Positions 43,392-50,209 of a stretch of 60,779 nt of DNA are shown one piece after another. Under the pieces are notes generated by a model. That model searched no databases. It worked only from the letters and a program-made list of their open reading frames with translations, and had not been told where the DNA came from. The position numbers were made by a program, and so were the translations under genes. Source of the stretch: a virus. The first letter of the stretch is position 1, and every line of letters begins with the position of its first letter. The DNA lies in IMG/VR virus record IMGVR_UViG_3300032093_000138, positions 1-60,779 of that record. The stretch is one strand, 5' to 3'.

Positions 43392-43820
43392 TTATGCCTT
43401 CTTGCTCGACTTCTTCGTGGTTACGGCGTCCGTGATCTGTGAGTCTACCTTAGCCTTCGGAGCCGGAGCGGGGTTCTTACGGGGACGACCACGGGGCTTA
43501 TAGTTCTTGGTAATCTCCGCCTCACGGTCATTGAAGATTCGCTCAGCGGACGTACCGGCCAACGGTGTCGGGGCTACCTGCGTCCAATCGTACTGACCCA
43601 CGCTATCGAGCGTCCCATACCACCGGCGGGGATTAAACTGAAAGCTCGACTTCGCACCGTAAATCTCCCAGCTGTTGCGGTCCACGAAGAAGCGGACGGT
43701 ATCGTTGCACTTGATGCGGTCAAACCGGCGCCCCTCAATACGTTCCACAGACTTGCTACCCTTGAGCAGAGCGGAGACGAAGGCGTTGGTGAGTTCGACA
43801 AACTTGATTGCGTGTTCCAT
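43392..43820 (-). CDS. Protein with C-terminal AT-hook
   Basis: 142 residues. Residues near 110 read KPRGRPRKNP, a canonical AT-hook for minor-groove DNA binding, followed by a Lys/Ala-rich tail. The N-terminal domain has FVDRNSWEIYGAKS...RWYGTLDSV. First gene after the promoter at 43869. Confidence 0.7.
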   Translation of the reverse strand: MEHAIKFVELTNAFVSALLKGSKSVERIEGRRFDRIKCNDTVRFFVDRNSWEIYGAKSSFQFNPRRWYGTLDSVGQYDWTQVAPTPLAGTSAERIFNDREAEITKNYKPRGRPRKNPAPAPKAKVDSQITDAVTTKKSSKKA

Positions 43821-43868
43821 GTTGGTTTCCTTGTTTAGTTGTGTTTAGTGTTTAAACTCGATGTATTC

Positions 43869-43897
43869 AATATACCCTTATATCCGGCGAAAGTCAA
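43869..43897 (-). promoter_or_regulatory. Sigma-70 promoter
   Basis: Minus strand TTGACT (43897-43892), 17-bp spacer, TATATT (43874-43869). No hairpin at the -35 side. Confidence 0.82.
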
Positions 43898-43916
43898 CCG
43901 GGATATTAAACGGTAT

Positions 43917-44243
43917 TTAAGATGATAGATGCGTGATAGACTTGATGAGGTGATATCGTTCGTGGACATCTTGAATCTGATAGGCGGCAAATAGTTCCGT
44001 CTCCACCAGATACAGATACGATTCCAGATCCATAAACTTCAGCGGGCTAGCCTGACCCTCGAAGGCTACCGATTCCCCAGCTGTCAGCTTGGTATGGAGC
44101 TGTTCGAGCTGGGGAATATGATTCACTGCGGACTGCACTACCCGCTCGAAATCGTCAGCGTAGAAGGGATCGCTATCAAGCTTGTCCCAATTGATCTCGA
44201 TCTCTTCTTGACGAGCGAACGCCTTGAGTTCAGAAAGTTCCAT
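43917..44243 (-). CDS. Unknown acidic protein (108 aa)
   Basis: Helical, acidic (MELSELKAFARQEEIEINWDKLDSDPFYADDF). TAATG overlap with the SWIM gene upstream. No family recognised. Confidence 0.55.
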   Translation of the reverse strand: MELSELKAFARQEEIEINWDKLDSDPFYADDFERVVQSAVNHIPQLEQLHTKLTAGESVAFEGQASPLKFMDLESYLYLVETELFAAYQIQDVHERYHLIKSITHLSS

Positions 44244-44569
44244 TACTTAGCTCCTGTGTGTTTACAAAACCGTCGAAACTGGTATCCGGGACACTCACAC
44301 GACCACTTCCCATTGGGTTGCATCGTGAGCGTGTACATCTTGCCCGTCGATCCCTTCACCTTCTTGGTGCGAGGTGGGACGGGCTTGGGGACTGCTGGAC
44401 GCTGCCACTCGAGCCATCCCAAGTCAAACCCTTCGGGAAGATCGCTATCCACCGGCACATCCACACCATCCACCTGGACTCGGGTGACGGTGCCGCCGGC
44501 AATCCGTAGGGAACCCGTAGCGGGAACCGTCCAGAGGGCCGGCGGGTAGGTAGACCAAACTTTAATCAT
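44243..44569 (-). CDS. SWIM zinc-finger protein
   Basis: 108 residues. The C-terminus reads YTLTMQPNGKWSCECPGYQ with FRRFCKHTGAK after it: the CxC...CxH ligand set of a SWIM finger. N-terminal part is a short beta region and Pro-rich linker. A DNA- or protein-binding role is expected from the family. Confidence 0.82.
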   Translation of the reverse strand: MIKVWSTYPPALWTVPATGSLRIAGGTVTRVQVDGVDVPVDSDLPEGFDLGWLEWQRPAVPKPVPPRTKKVKGSTGKMYTLTMQPNGKWSCECPGYQFRRFCKHTGAK

Positions 44570-44766
44570 AGCTCGATTTTCTTTCCTGTCCGAAGAAATG
44601 CCAGTGCCATCTCCATCGCTGATTCCGTATCCTCACAGTAGTAGAGGTCCGGCCACGGGAGAAACTTGGGGTGCACATATCGATTCACAAAGAACTGCCC
44701 GAATCGAATCCCCTTCTTATTCGGGCCACTGTAGAACTCCCGAACGATATCCCGCATGATACGCAT
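44566..44766 (-). CDS. Small unknown protein (66 aa)
   Basis: Start 44766 just after the previous stop, with GAGGGAAG upstream; a longer frame to 44901 would lie inside the zinc-finger gene. GIRFGQFFVNRYVHPKF then an acidic helix. ATGA overlap with the SWIM gene. Confidence 0.58.
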   Translation of the reverse strand: MRIMRDIVREFYSGPNKKGIRFGQFFVNRYVHPKFLPWPDLYYCEDTESAMEMALAFLRTGKKIEL

Positions 44767-44767
44767 C

Positions 44768-45064
44768 TTACTTCCCTCGCTTCTTCGTGGTAACGGGCTG
44801 ACCGAAGCTGTACTTCGTACCATCGGGTGCCGTGAACTGCTTCTTGAGGTGCCACCCACGACCAAACCCTGTGGTAGCCTTGACCACCTTCGGCTTGGCA
44901 ACTCGCTTCACCTTCTTGACCTTCGGGACGGCAGACTTCGGAGCCTTCCCAATCTGCTCCGGCGTCCCAGCCAGTCGAGCCGTGCAGGAACCACAGAGAA
45001 TCGCACGAATCGACTTGTCTGCTGTCTGGGGCGTCTTGCAAAACACACACTTGAGCGTAGCCAT
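44768..45064 (-). CDS. Zinc-finger protein with basic tail (98 aa)
   Basis: CVFCKTPQT (6-9) and ILCGSCTARL form one zinc site; 45-75 are Lys/Val/Pro repeats (KVKKVKRVAKPKVVK), then FTAPDGTKYSFGQP. Likely nucleic-acid binding. GGAGAAG ribosome-binding site; first gene after the 45.1-kb promoter. Confidence 0.7.
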   Translation of the reverse strand: MATLKCVFCKTPQTADKSIRAILCGSCTARLAGTPEQIGKAPKSAVPKVKKVKRVAKPKVVKATTGFGRGWHLKKQFTAPDGTKYSFGQPVTTKKRGK

Positions 45065-45096
45065 CTGATACTTCTCCTATGAAGAGGGATACTTGA

Positions 45097-45125
45097 AATA
45101 TACCCCATTTAATAGCCATCGTCAA
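45097..45125 (-). promoter_or_regulatory. Sigma-70 promoter (module 5)
   Basis: Minus strand TTGACG (45125-45120), 17-bp spacer, TATATT (45102-45097). From the -10 box onward it shares TATATTTCAAGTATCCCTC with the promoter at 48928. Confidence 0.82.
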
Positions 45126-45133
45126 GTGCCCTC

Positions 45134-45160
45134 GTAAGGCTTGACGCCCCAACGACTTAC
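45134..45160 (-). repeat. Degenerate copy of the promoter-associated inverted repeat
   Basis: GTAAGGC, 13 bases, GACTTAC: same arm core and loop length as the four intact modules but with one mismatch and no outer pairing. Lies 8 bases beyond the -35 box. Confidence 0.6.
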
Positions 45161-45362
45161 CCTCCTAATAATTTCTCGTAACTAGGGGCGAGGGGGCTTG
45201 ACAATCGGGGCGGGGAGCCTACGCTCGCGTTGCGGCGCAATTTTTTCCCTATAGGAACGCTTCTTATATAAAGATTATGGTATCGGGAAATTATCGACTC
45301 GAAGCCACCCCTAACCCGACGATATGGTATAGTCATATGGTGAGAAGTGGACTAATAGGAAA
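45161..45362. other. Intergenic region without gene
   Basis: About 200 bases between divergent-tail units. Contains an orphan TTGACA near 45200 with no -10 at the right distance, and a possible extended -10 (TGGTATAGT near 45326). Nothing else recognised. Confidence 0.4.
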
Positions 45363-45593
45363 TTATGGTCGGCGTCGGGTCATTTCTTGAATCTGGCGGA
45401 GACGGACTTGATGTTCTCGTCTGATTCGTTGTTCCTCTCGACGGCATGTATCCAGATGGCGTTGGAGTTCTCGGCGGAACTGTTGCTCTTCCAGTTGGAC
45501 TTGTCGTTCATAGTGATGGCGGAAATCAGAACTGCGGAGTGGAGCTTGAGTGAGTAGAACGGCAAGGGGGACTAGGAATAGCGTCTTAATCAT
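45363..45593 (-). CDS. Exported coiled-coil protein, spanin-like layout
   Basis: 76 residues from ATG 45593 (GAGGA upstream). A hydrophobic signal (IKTLFLVPLAVLLTQA) is followed by a purely helical Arg/Glu/Gln-rich chain. Short exported coiled coils of this kind can be spanin-like lysis or envelope proteins, but no lysis genes are adjacent. Confidence 0.55.
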   Translation of the reverse strand: MIKTLFLVPLAVLLTQAPLRSSDFRHHYERQVQLEEQQFRRELQRHLDTCRREEQRIRREHQVRLRQIQEMTRRRP

Positions 45594-45658
45594 AGAAATA
45601 TCCTCATAAAGAAATGCGTGGAAACTATTTATTACTAACACGTACACAGGAGTTATAT

Positions 45659-46105
45659 ATGGGTGATTGGTTTATTGGAGAAATTCGGACAGTTGCATTT
45701 GAGTATGCCCCAGAGAACTGGATGTTATGTAATGGACAACTCTTATCGATTGGTCAGTATCAAGCATTGTTTGCCCTTTTAGGTACCCGCTATGGTGGCG
45801 ATGGTCATAATACATTTGCTCTCCCCAACTTGAACGGGCGGGTCATCGTCGGACAAGGTACCACAACATCGATTGATGGATCATCAGTTCATTACGATAT
45901 GGGTCAATCCTTCGGTCAAGATAAACACACGATTACCGCATTAGACCTTCCGTGGTCCAACACCCCCGTGACCGCCGCAGCAGGTACGGACGTATCGGTA
46001 TCACACTTGGTCGGAAAAACTCCAGCTCCATCGAACAACTTTCCTCCAGCACTTGTATTAAACTATATTATTGCTGTTCAAGGACTCTGGCCACCCCGTC
46101 CATAA
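45659..46105 (+). CDS. Phage tail collar / microcystin-dependent-like protein
   Basis: 148 residues. GEIRTVAFEYAPENWMLCNG, LSIGQYQALFALLGTRYGGDG and FALPNLNGRVIVGQG are the signature of tail-collar domains, which end in short fibre-tip proteins. The remaining part is Gly/Thr-rich. ATG 45659 with AGGAG upstream. One of two rightward genes within a leftward block. Confidence 0.85.
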   Translation: MGDWFIGEIRTVAFEYAPENWMLCNGQLLSIGQYQALFALLGTRYGGDGHNTFALPNLNGRVIVGQGTTTSIDGSSVHYDMGQSFGQDKHTITALDLPWSNTPVTAAAGTDVSVSHLVGKTPAPSNNFPPALVLNYIIAVQGLWPPRP

Positions 46106-46109
46106 GTGT

Positions 46110-46382
46110 ATGATTCGTCTCGTCGATTTACTCGTTGAATTAGGGGACAAAGAGGACCGTTCCGTGTGGCGGACCTATGCCAATCGGTATGGAGCACGCA
46201 ACACGGTCGGTCAAGTCCGATACTTTGCGGACCGGGAATCTGCGGCGGCCTTTGCTCGGGGAGAGGTCGCAGGTCCGAAATTGGGGCGTCCGAAGAAATC
46301 CAAGAGTAAGGAACCGAAGGAACGGAAACAAACCTACGATTATACCCCGTCACGGGAAAAAGATATGGAGAAAATAAGTTAG
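46110..46382 (+). CDS. Small basic protein with AT-hook-like motif
   Basis: 90 residues. VAGPKLGRPKKSKSKEPKER (about 58-77) holds an AT-hook-like GRP core. The N-terminal half (VRYFADRESAAAFARGE) is a small alpha/beta region. Directly follows the tail-collar gene and ends in a terminator. Confidence 0.6.
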   Translation: MIRLVDLLVELGDKEDRSVWRTYANRYGARNTVGQVRYFADRESAAAFARGEVAGPKLGRPKKSKSKEPKERKQTYDYTPSREKDMEKIS

Positions 46383-46415
46383 CCCGCTACGTGTGTAGAC
46401 GGGCTAAACTTTTTA
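46379..46415. terminator. Bidirectional terminator
   Basis: Perfect 8-bp stem TTAGCCCG/CGGGCTAA, 13-nt loop, followed by ACTTTTT on the plus strand. Sits between convergent genes. Confidence 0.75.
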
Positions 46416-46428
46416 GGGGTAAAATTTT

Positions 46429-46806
46429 TTAAAACAGCTCTAGTTGGGTGGCTACGCCAATCGAATAGTCGGGAATCTGATCAGTCTTTTCAATCTCCAT
46501 TAGAACATCCCACATCTTTTCTCGAGCCATCGTTGCATCTTCTGCATTAATCTGGAACGACACGGGAACCTGATAGACGTTCTGTGCCTTTCGACGAGCC
46601 TCGGTGTGATTAAGTTCTTCAGCGCGACTCTTAATCACATTGTCCCAACTACCTTCCATATATCCCAACGATAGTACCAGCTGACGAATAGAATCCATCA
46701 GCTCATCTAGTGTGGTGTCGGTGGATACGGTGCAGGTAAAACTTGTCTGACCAAATCCTTCGTGATTAGCTTCTGCCGTAAGCTTAATAGTATTTGCTTC
46801 AGTCAT
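46429..46806 (-). CDS. Unknown protein (125 aa)
   Basis: Acidic alpha/beta protein with an N-terminal beta region (TIKLTAEANHEGFGQTSF) and central helix (TLDELMDSIRQLVLSLG). Distal gene of the unit driven from 47608. No family recognised. Confidence 0.58.
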   Translation of the reverse strand: MTEANTIKLTAEANHEGFGQTSFTCTVSTDTTLDELMDSIRQLVLSLGYMEGSWDNVIKSRAEELNHTEARRKAQNVYQVPVSFQINAEDATMAREKMWDVLMEIEKTDQIPDYSIGVATQLELF

Positions 46807-46817
46807 AATATCCTCTG

Positions 46818-47036
46818 TTAGTTTCTGGAACGGTTAATGAATCGCTTGAGTGTTTCGACAGCCTGCTTGTTCTCTGGGCGGATATAGGCCAGACGGGGAG
46901 CGGTCTTATGATCGAAAATCATAGCCCCAACATACTTTTGAACCCCGCTACATCCAACGCACGTATGTGTGTCGGGAAGTACCTCGAGCCGATCGCGGGG
47001 AATAATCGTCTTACACTTAATACAAGTTCGGGTCAT
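46818..47036 (-). CDS. DksA/TraR-like C4 zinc-finger protein
   Basis: 72 residues. RTCIKCKTIIPRDRLEVLPDTHTCVGC is the C4 zinc finger of the DksA/TraR family, which binds RNA polymerase; the long coiled coil of DksA is absent, so only the finger part remains. ATG 47036 overlaps the upstream stop (TGATG). Confidence 0.7.
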   Translation of the reverse strand: MTRTCIKCKTIIPRDRLEVLPDTHTCVGCSGVQKYVGAMIFDHKTAPRLAYIRPENKQAVETLKRFINRSRN

Positions 47037-47197
47037 CACTTTAGTAGTCCCTCTCTCACATATCGGTTGCGAGCGTTTTCGACGCGTTTGAGTGTAGCCA
47101 TATTAGTGTTAATCATACGCTCTTTGTTGCTGGACATCTTGCCACGCGTGGGTAGATTGTCGTATTCGTCATCGTACTGCTCATATCGATCGGTCAT
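47036..47197 (-). CDS. Small charged protein (53 aa)
   Basis: MTDRYEQYDDEYDNLPTRGK then a basic helix (ATLKRVENARNRYVREG). Overlaps both neighbours by a few bases. No family recognised. Confidence 0.55.
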   Translation of the reverse strand: MTDRYEQYDDEYDNLPTRGKMSSNKERMINTNMATLKRVENARNRYVREGLLK

Positions 47198-47388
47198 ACT
47201 AGTTCTCGAACGTTGTCTCGTTGTAGGGTAGCGTGATTACCAAAAACTTTCTTTGCTTCGTAATATCCTGCTCGACGGGCTTCTTGAATCGTGCGAGCGA
47301 CCACAATAGTAGACCAGTTATAGTGCTGGCTGTATGCGGTGTATACCCATTGCCGCCGGCCGGAAAGATGTGGGAGTTGCTTTTTCAT
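47194..47388 (-). CDS. Small basic protein (64 aa)
   Basis: YNWSTIVVARTIQEARRAGYYEAKKVFG suggests a small alpha/beta fold. ATGA overlap with the downstream gene and TAATG with the upstream one. Confidence 0.55.
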   Translation of the reverse strand: MKKQLPHLSGRRQWVYTAYSQHYNWSTIVVARTIQEARRAGYYEAKKVFGNHATLQRDNVRELV

Positions 47389-47582
47389 TACTCATTCTCC
47401 AAAAGGTCGGGATAGATATCCTGAACCTGCTGCGTCAGTCCCTCATCGCTATACTCATCCAACTCCTCCGACAGCTTATCGTATGCGTACTGCACCAACT
47501 CCCTAGTGGACAGATTATCCACAATACGAGCGATATACTCATCCTGCAACTTCTGTCGGGGACTACGCCAATCGTTGGTCAT
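47388..47582 (-). CDS. Small acidic protein (64 aa)
   Basis: Start at 47582 fixed by AGGAG upstream and by the promoter at 47608, which excludes a longer frame to 47636. Acidic helical (LVQYAYDKLSEELDEYSDEG). First gene of its unit. Confidence 0.58.
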   Translation of the reverse strand: MTNDWRSPRQKLQDEYIARIVDNLSTRELVQYAYDKLSEELDEYSDEGLTQQVQDIYPDLLENE

Positions 47583-47607
47583 TGTTACTCCTAAAAGGTG
47601 AAAATGC

Positions 47608-47636
47608 AATTTACTACGGTGCGGTTGATTTGTCAA
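47608..47636 (-). promoter_or_regulatory. Sigma-70 promoter
   Basis: Minus strand TTGACA (47636-47631), 17-bp spacer, TAAATT (47613-47608). Drives the 47.6-46.4 kb gene string. Confidence 0.82.
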
Positions 47637-47655
47637 GTGACTCTATTATTATCTA

Positions 47656-47727
47656 TTATTTGATTAGTCTATCCAGAATGAACATCACGATCGTGCTGAT
47701 GAGGAAAATCTTTAGCCCGAAATCCAT
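47656..47727 (-). CDS. Membrane micropeptide (23 aa)
   Basis: MDFGLKIFLISTIVMFILDRLIK: a single transmembrane helix. ATG overlaps the previous stop (TAATG). Last gene of the Gp88 unit. Confidence 0.45.
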   Translation of the reverse strand: MDFGLKIFLISTIVMFILDRLIK

Positions 47728-47825
47728 TAGAATTTCTCCATAATATAAACCATCACCATACCCGCAAGGGCCCCAACAGAAAGAATACCGATAAGAGTCA
47801 TCACGTTGATAAATCCTTGCATCAT
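47727..47825 (-). CDS. Membrane micropeptide (32 aa)
   Basis: One hydrophobic helix (VMTLIGILSVGALAGMVMVYI). ATGA overlap with the upstream gene and TAATG with the next micropeptide, so the three genes are translationally coupled. Confidence 0.5.
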   Translation of the reverse strand: MMQGFINVMTLIGILSVGALAGMVMVYIMEKF

Positions 47826-48193
47826 CCGTTACCTTCCAAGTTAATGTAATCGTCTTTCTGTACCACTGCCCAGAACATTTCGGTGATGTCCTTGCGGGTA
47901 TAGAGACGAGCGGGGAGACTACGAGACGGCTGACCATACTCGTCCGCGTCCATCATCAGCTCGTCGTAATATGCCTCAAGCCCTGTGACAATACACTCGA
48001 GCGCCACGACATTGTTGATGAGTGGAAGTTCAACAGCACTCCACTGCAATTCGCTCAGCCCGAAATCGCTGATGGCTTCTACTTCCTCCTCACGAAGCTC
48101 CATATAGTCGAGGATATCCCAAAGGGAAATTGCGGTGAATCGGGTACGGGGAATACTGTGCCCGTTGGGAGTGAGAATGTGAGTCTGGTACAT
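47822..48193 (-). CDS. Unknown acidic protein (123 aa)
   Basis: Begins one base after the Gp88 stop (TAATATG). YQTHILTPNGHSIPRTRFTAIS then acidic helices (ELREEEVEAISDFG, LEAYYDELMMDADEYG). A frame reaching 48379 would overlap gp88 and is rejected. No family recognised. Confidence 0.6.
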   Translation of the reverse strand: MYQTHILTPNGHSIPRTRFTAISLWDILDYMELREEEVEAISDFGLSELQWSAVELPLINNVVALECIVTGLEAYYDELMMDADEYGQPSRSLPARLYTRKDITEMFWAVVQKDDYINLEGNG

Positions 48194-48194
48194 A

Positions 48195-48893
48195 TTACGC
48201 CGCCTTACGAAGAATGGTGAACCCGCTGTTGTCCTTCTTAGCCTTACCCTTAGCGATGAGTCCGACGATAACGTTCTTCTCGTCGAGGAACCGCAGGTCA
48301 GTCTCGGTGCCGTCGATGACCTTGTACCCAAGATACGTCTCGGGGAGAACGTCGAACACGACAGCAACATTGTATCCACGATTCAACATCGTCGTAACAT
48401 ACGCATCGTTGCTCTCACTACGCGAGAACGTCAGATGATAGTTCGACGGAATGTTACGACGATTGGTAAGCTTGGTGTAGTCATAGAACCGCACGTTACC
48501 AAAAAACTCCATAATGTTTCGAAAGTCGATACCTTCAAAGGTAAACGATACCGTCTCCCAACGGATATCGGACGTACCGTTAAGACGGAACACAGGAATC
48601 ATACCTTCACGGTTAGCCTTACGGATAGCGGCTCGGATATCCTTCACCAGCTGAATCATAAAGCTCTCGCGGTCCTCGAAGAACCACTTGGTCTTGCGGA
48701 TACGGGCCTCCTGTGTGGCGGTGAAACGACCACGACCCGCCGTATTGAGACAGGCCGCCGCACACCCATCGGAGGCCATCGGACAGGTGTTATAACCCGA
48801 AAGAGTAGAGGGGGCAAGGTGCATGATGAAAGTCATATACCCAAGAGCCTCGCCCTTGACAGTCTTGGTGTTACCGATAGTGAGCAACTTCAT
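48195..48893 (-). CDS. Gp88-family phage protein
   Basis: 232 residues. NTCPMASDGCAAACLNTAGRG (36-56) with five cysteine-rich positions, then EARIRKTKWFFEDRESFM and RLNGTSDIRWE, is the pattern of the mycobacteriophage gene product 88 family. The Cys cluster suggests a metal or Fe-S site. Biochemical role is not established. First gene after hairpin-promoter module 4. Confidence 0.78.
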   Translation of the reverse strand: MKLLTIGNTKTVKGEALGYMTFIMHLAPSTLSGYNTCPMASDGCAAACLNTAGRGRFTATQEARIRKTKWFFEDRESFMIQLVKDIRAAIRKANREGMIPVFRLNGTSDIRWETVSFTFEGIDFRNIMEFFGNVRFYDYTKLTNRRNIPSNYHLTFSRSESNDAYVTTMLNRGYNVAVVFDVLPETYLGYKVIDGTETDLRFLDEKNVIVGLIAKGKAKKDNSGFTILRKAA

Positions 48894-48927
48894 ACGTTGG
48901 TGATGTCCTATTTTGAGGGATACTTGA

Positions 48928-48956
48928 AATATACCCTATTTAATAGGGTATGTCAA
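48928..48956 (-). promoter_or_regulatory. Sigma-70 promoter of gp88 (module 4)
   Basis: Minus strand TTGACA (48956-48951), 17-bp spacer that itself contains CCCTATT/AATAGGG symmetry, TATATT (48933-48928). Shares its downstream sequence with the promoter at 45097. Confidence 0.88.
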
Positions 48957-48997
48957 GGGGGACGTAAGGCTATGATTTTCAATGCCTTACGTCCCCC
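48957..48997 (-). repeat. Inverted repeat abutting a promoter (module 4)
   Basis: Perfect 14-bp arms GGGGGACGTAAGGC/GCCTTACGTCCCCC, 13-nt loop; read toward the promoter the loop is ATTGAAAATCATA. The -35 box begins at the next base. Lies between the glycosyltransferase stop and the gp88 promoter. Confidence 0.92.
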
Positions 48998-49047
48998 TCC
49001 CTATGGGATTTTACCCCATTTTAGCCTATTTTTACCCCATTTTGACC

Positions 49048-49905
49048 CTATACGAACCACTCCATAATGGGTTTTTCTTCGTGTATCTTATTCATTTCTT
49101 CCGCATTGGGAAAGGTTCGTTGGAGTTTATCGCCGGGGAATCTCCAGAAATAACATCCACTTTCGTTTATATTTGGTAGAGTGCGTAATACCGGAAATGA
49201 ATAGGCACCTCGTCCATCGTGGTTTACTGGTCTATAGTCGGTTTCCGCATCCCACTCTGCACATAAGAAATAGAAATCGTGCGTCCATCCATAGTATCCC
49301 ATAAGTTGATCATTGTTCCACGTTATCGATAAGAACTTTTCATCAAACATATCATTACCAAGTAGATGGCGAGGATATGAAACACTATGCCAATGATCGG
49401 GGAGTCTTACATAAATGTCTTTTTTAGTTGGAAAATGTACGTGCGTATTATACATCTTCGCCCACTTTTTTCCATTCTCATACCAAGTACGTGCTTCAAT
49501 AATTCCATTACCTCTGTAACATATAACGTGGCGATGTGAATACTGTTTTAGTTTTTTTAGGTGATAGGAAATCATACTTGGATGATATTCTTGATCATCG
49601 TCAACTACAATGAATATATCATTTGGATTATTTGGTAGATGCTTCATTGGGTACAATAGATTTGATATAGGACCGTAATCATTATTGTCCCGTAGTATTC
49701 TAATCTTATTTGACCGTGTATTTACAAACTCTTGCAACCACTGCGGAATAGTTGCGTCTGGATAATTGTTATACTTGAATGGGATGTTCAAAACAATCTG
49801 GTAAGGTTCCGTGGTGTCCTGGTTTAAAAGACTTTCCAAACAAACCTTAAACCACTCTTCAGATGCCATTCTGTCTGGCACAGTACATAGTGTAACGTAA
49901 ATCAT
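49048..49905 (-). CDS. GT-A glycosyltransferase (GT2-like)
   Basis: 285 residues. YVTLCTVPDRMASEEWFKVCLESLL at the start, NDIFIVVDDDQEYHPSMI (DxD-type metal motif near 100-105) and an aromatic C-terminal region. Substrate unknown. ATGA overlap with the upstream small gene. Confidence 0.75.
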   Translation of the reverse strand: MIYVTLCTVPDRMASEEWFKVCLESLLNQDTTEPYQIVLNIPFKYNNYPDATIPQWLQEFVNTRSNKIRILRDNNDYGPISNLLYPMKHLPNNPNDIFIVVDDDQEYHPSMISYHLKKLKQYSHRHVICYRGNGIIEARTWYENGKKWAKMYNTHVHFPTKKDIYVRLPDHWHSVSYPRHLLGNDMFDEKFLSITWNNDQLMGYYGWTHDFYFLCAEWDAETDYRPVNHDGRGAYSFPVLRTLPNINESGCYFWRFPGDKLQRTFPNAEEMNKIHEEKPIMEWFV

Positions 49906-50156
49906 ATGTTAGATGTCCAATCAAGATAAGTGTTTCGAAGTTCTCTCATAGCTAGTTCATACCCTAACTTAACATCGGAATTTAAATTGAGGGTATCTTC
50001 TAATTCCCCAAGACGTTCGAACACAGCATCGGTGAAATCTTCGACAACTGCCCCCTCGACTGCTCGAGCGGCACGCCATACCAAATCTGATTTGTTTTCT
50101 GATTCTGATTCTTTACTGTATTCGTATGCGGTCCACGCGTGTTTTCTACGTCCCAT
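49902..50156 (-). CDS. Small unknown protein (84 aa)
   Basis: ATG 50156 has GGAGG five bases upstream, so it is preferred over 50177. Helical, acidic centre (ARAVEGAVVEDFTDAVFERLGELED). Coupled to the downstream GT. Confidence 0.58.
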   Translation of the reverse strand: MGRRKHAWTAYEYSKESESENKSDLVWRAARAVEGAVVEDFTDAVFERLGELEDTLNLNSDVKLGYELAMRELRNTYLDWTSNI

Positions 50157-50209
50157 ACTCCCTCCGGATTGTACCATTCAAACGCAACTGGTGTCATAAC
50201 AACCTACCA

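Noticed and set aside
45199-45204. Orphan TTGACA on the plus strand
   Set aside because: No acceptable -10 box 16-18 bp downstream.
50000-50197. 65-codon minus-strand frame overlapping the 84-residue gene
   Set aside because: The alternative frame at 49902-50156 has a clear GGAGG site and is coupled to the downstream glycosyltransferase. Both are unlikely to be real over the same bases.
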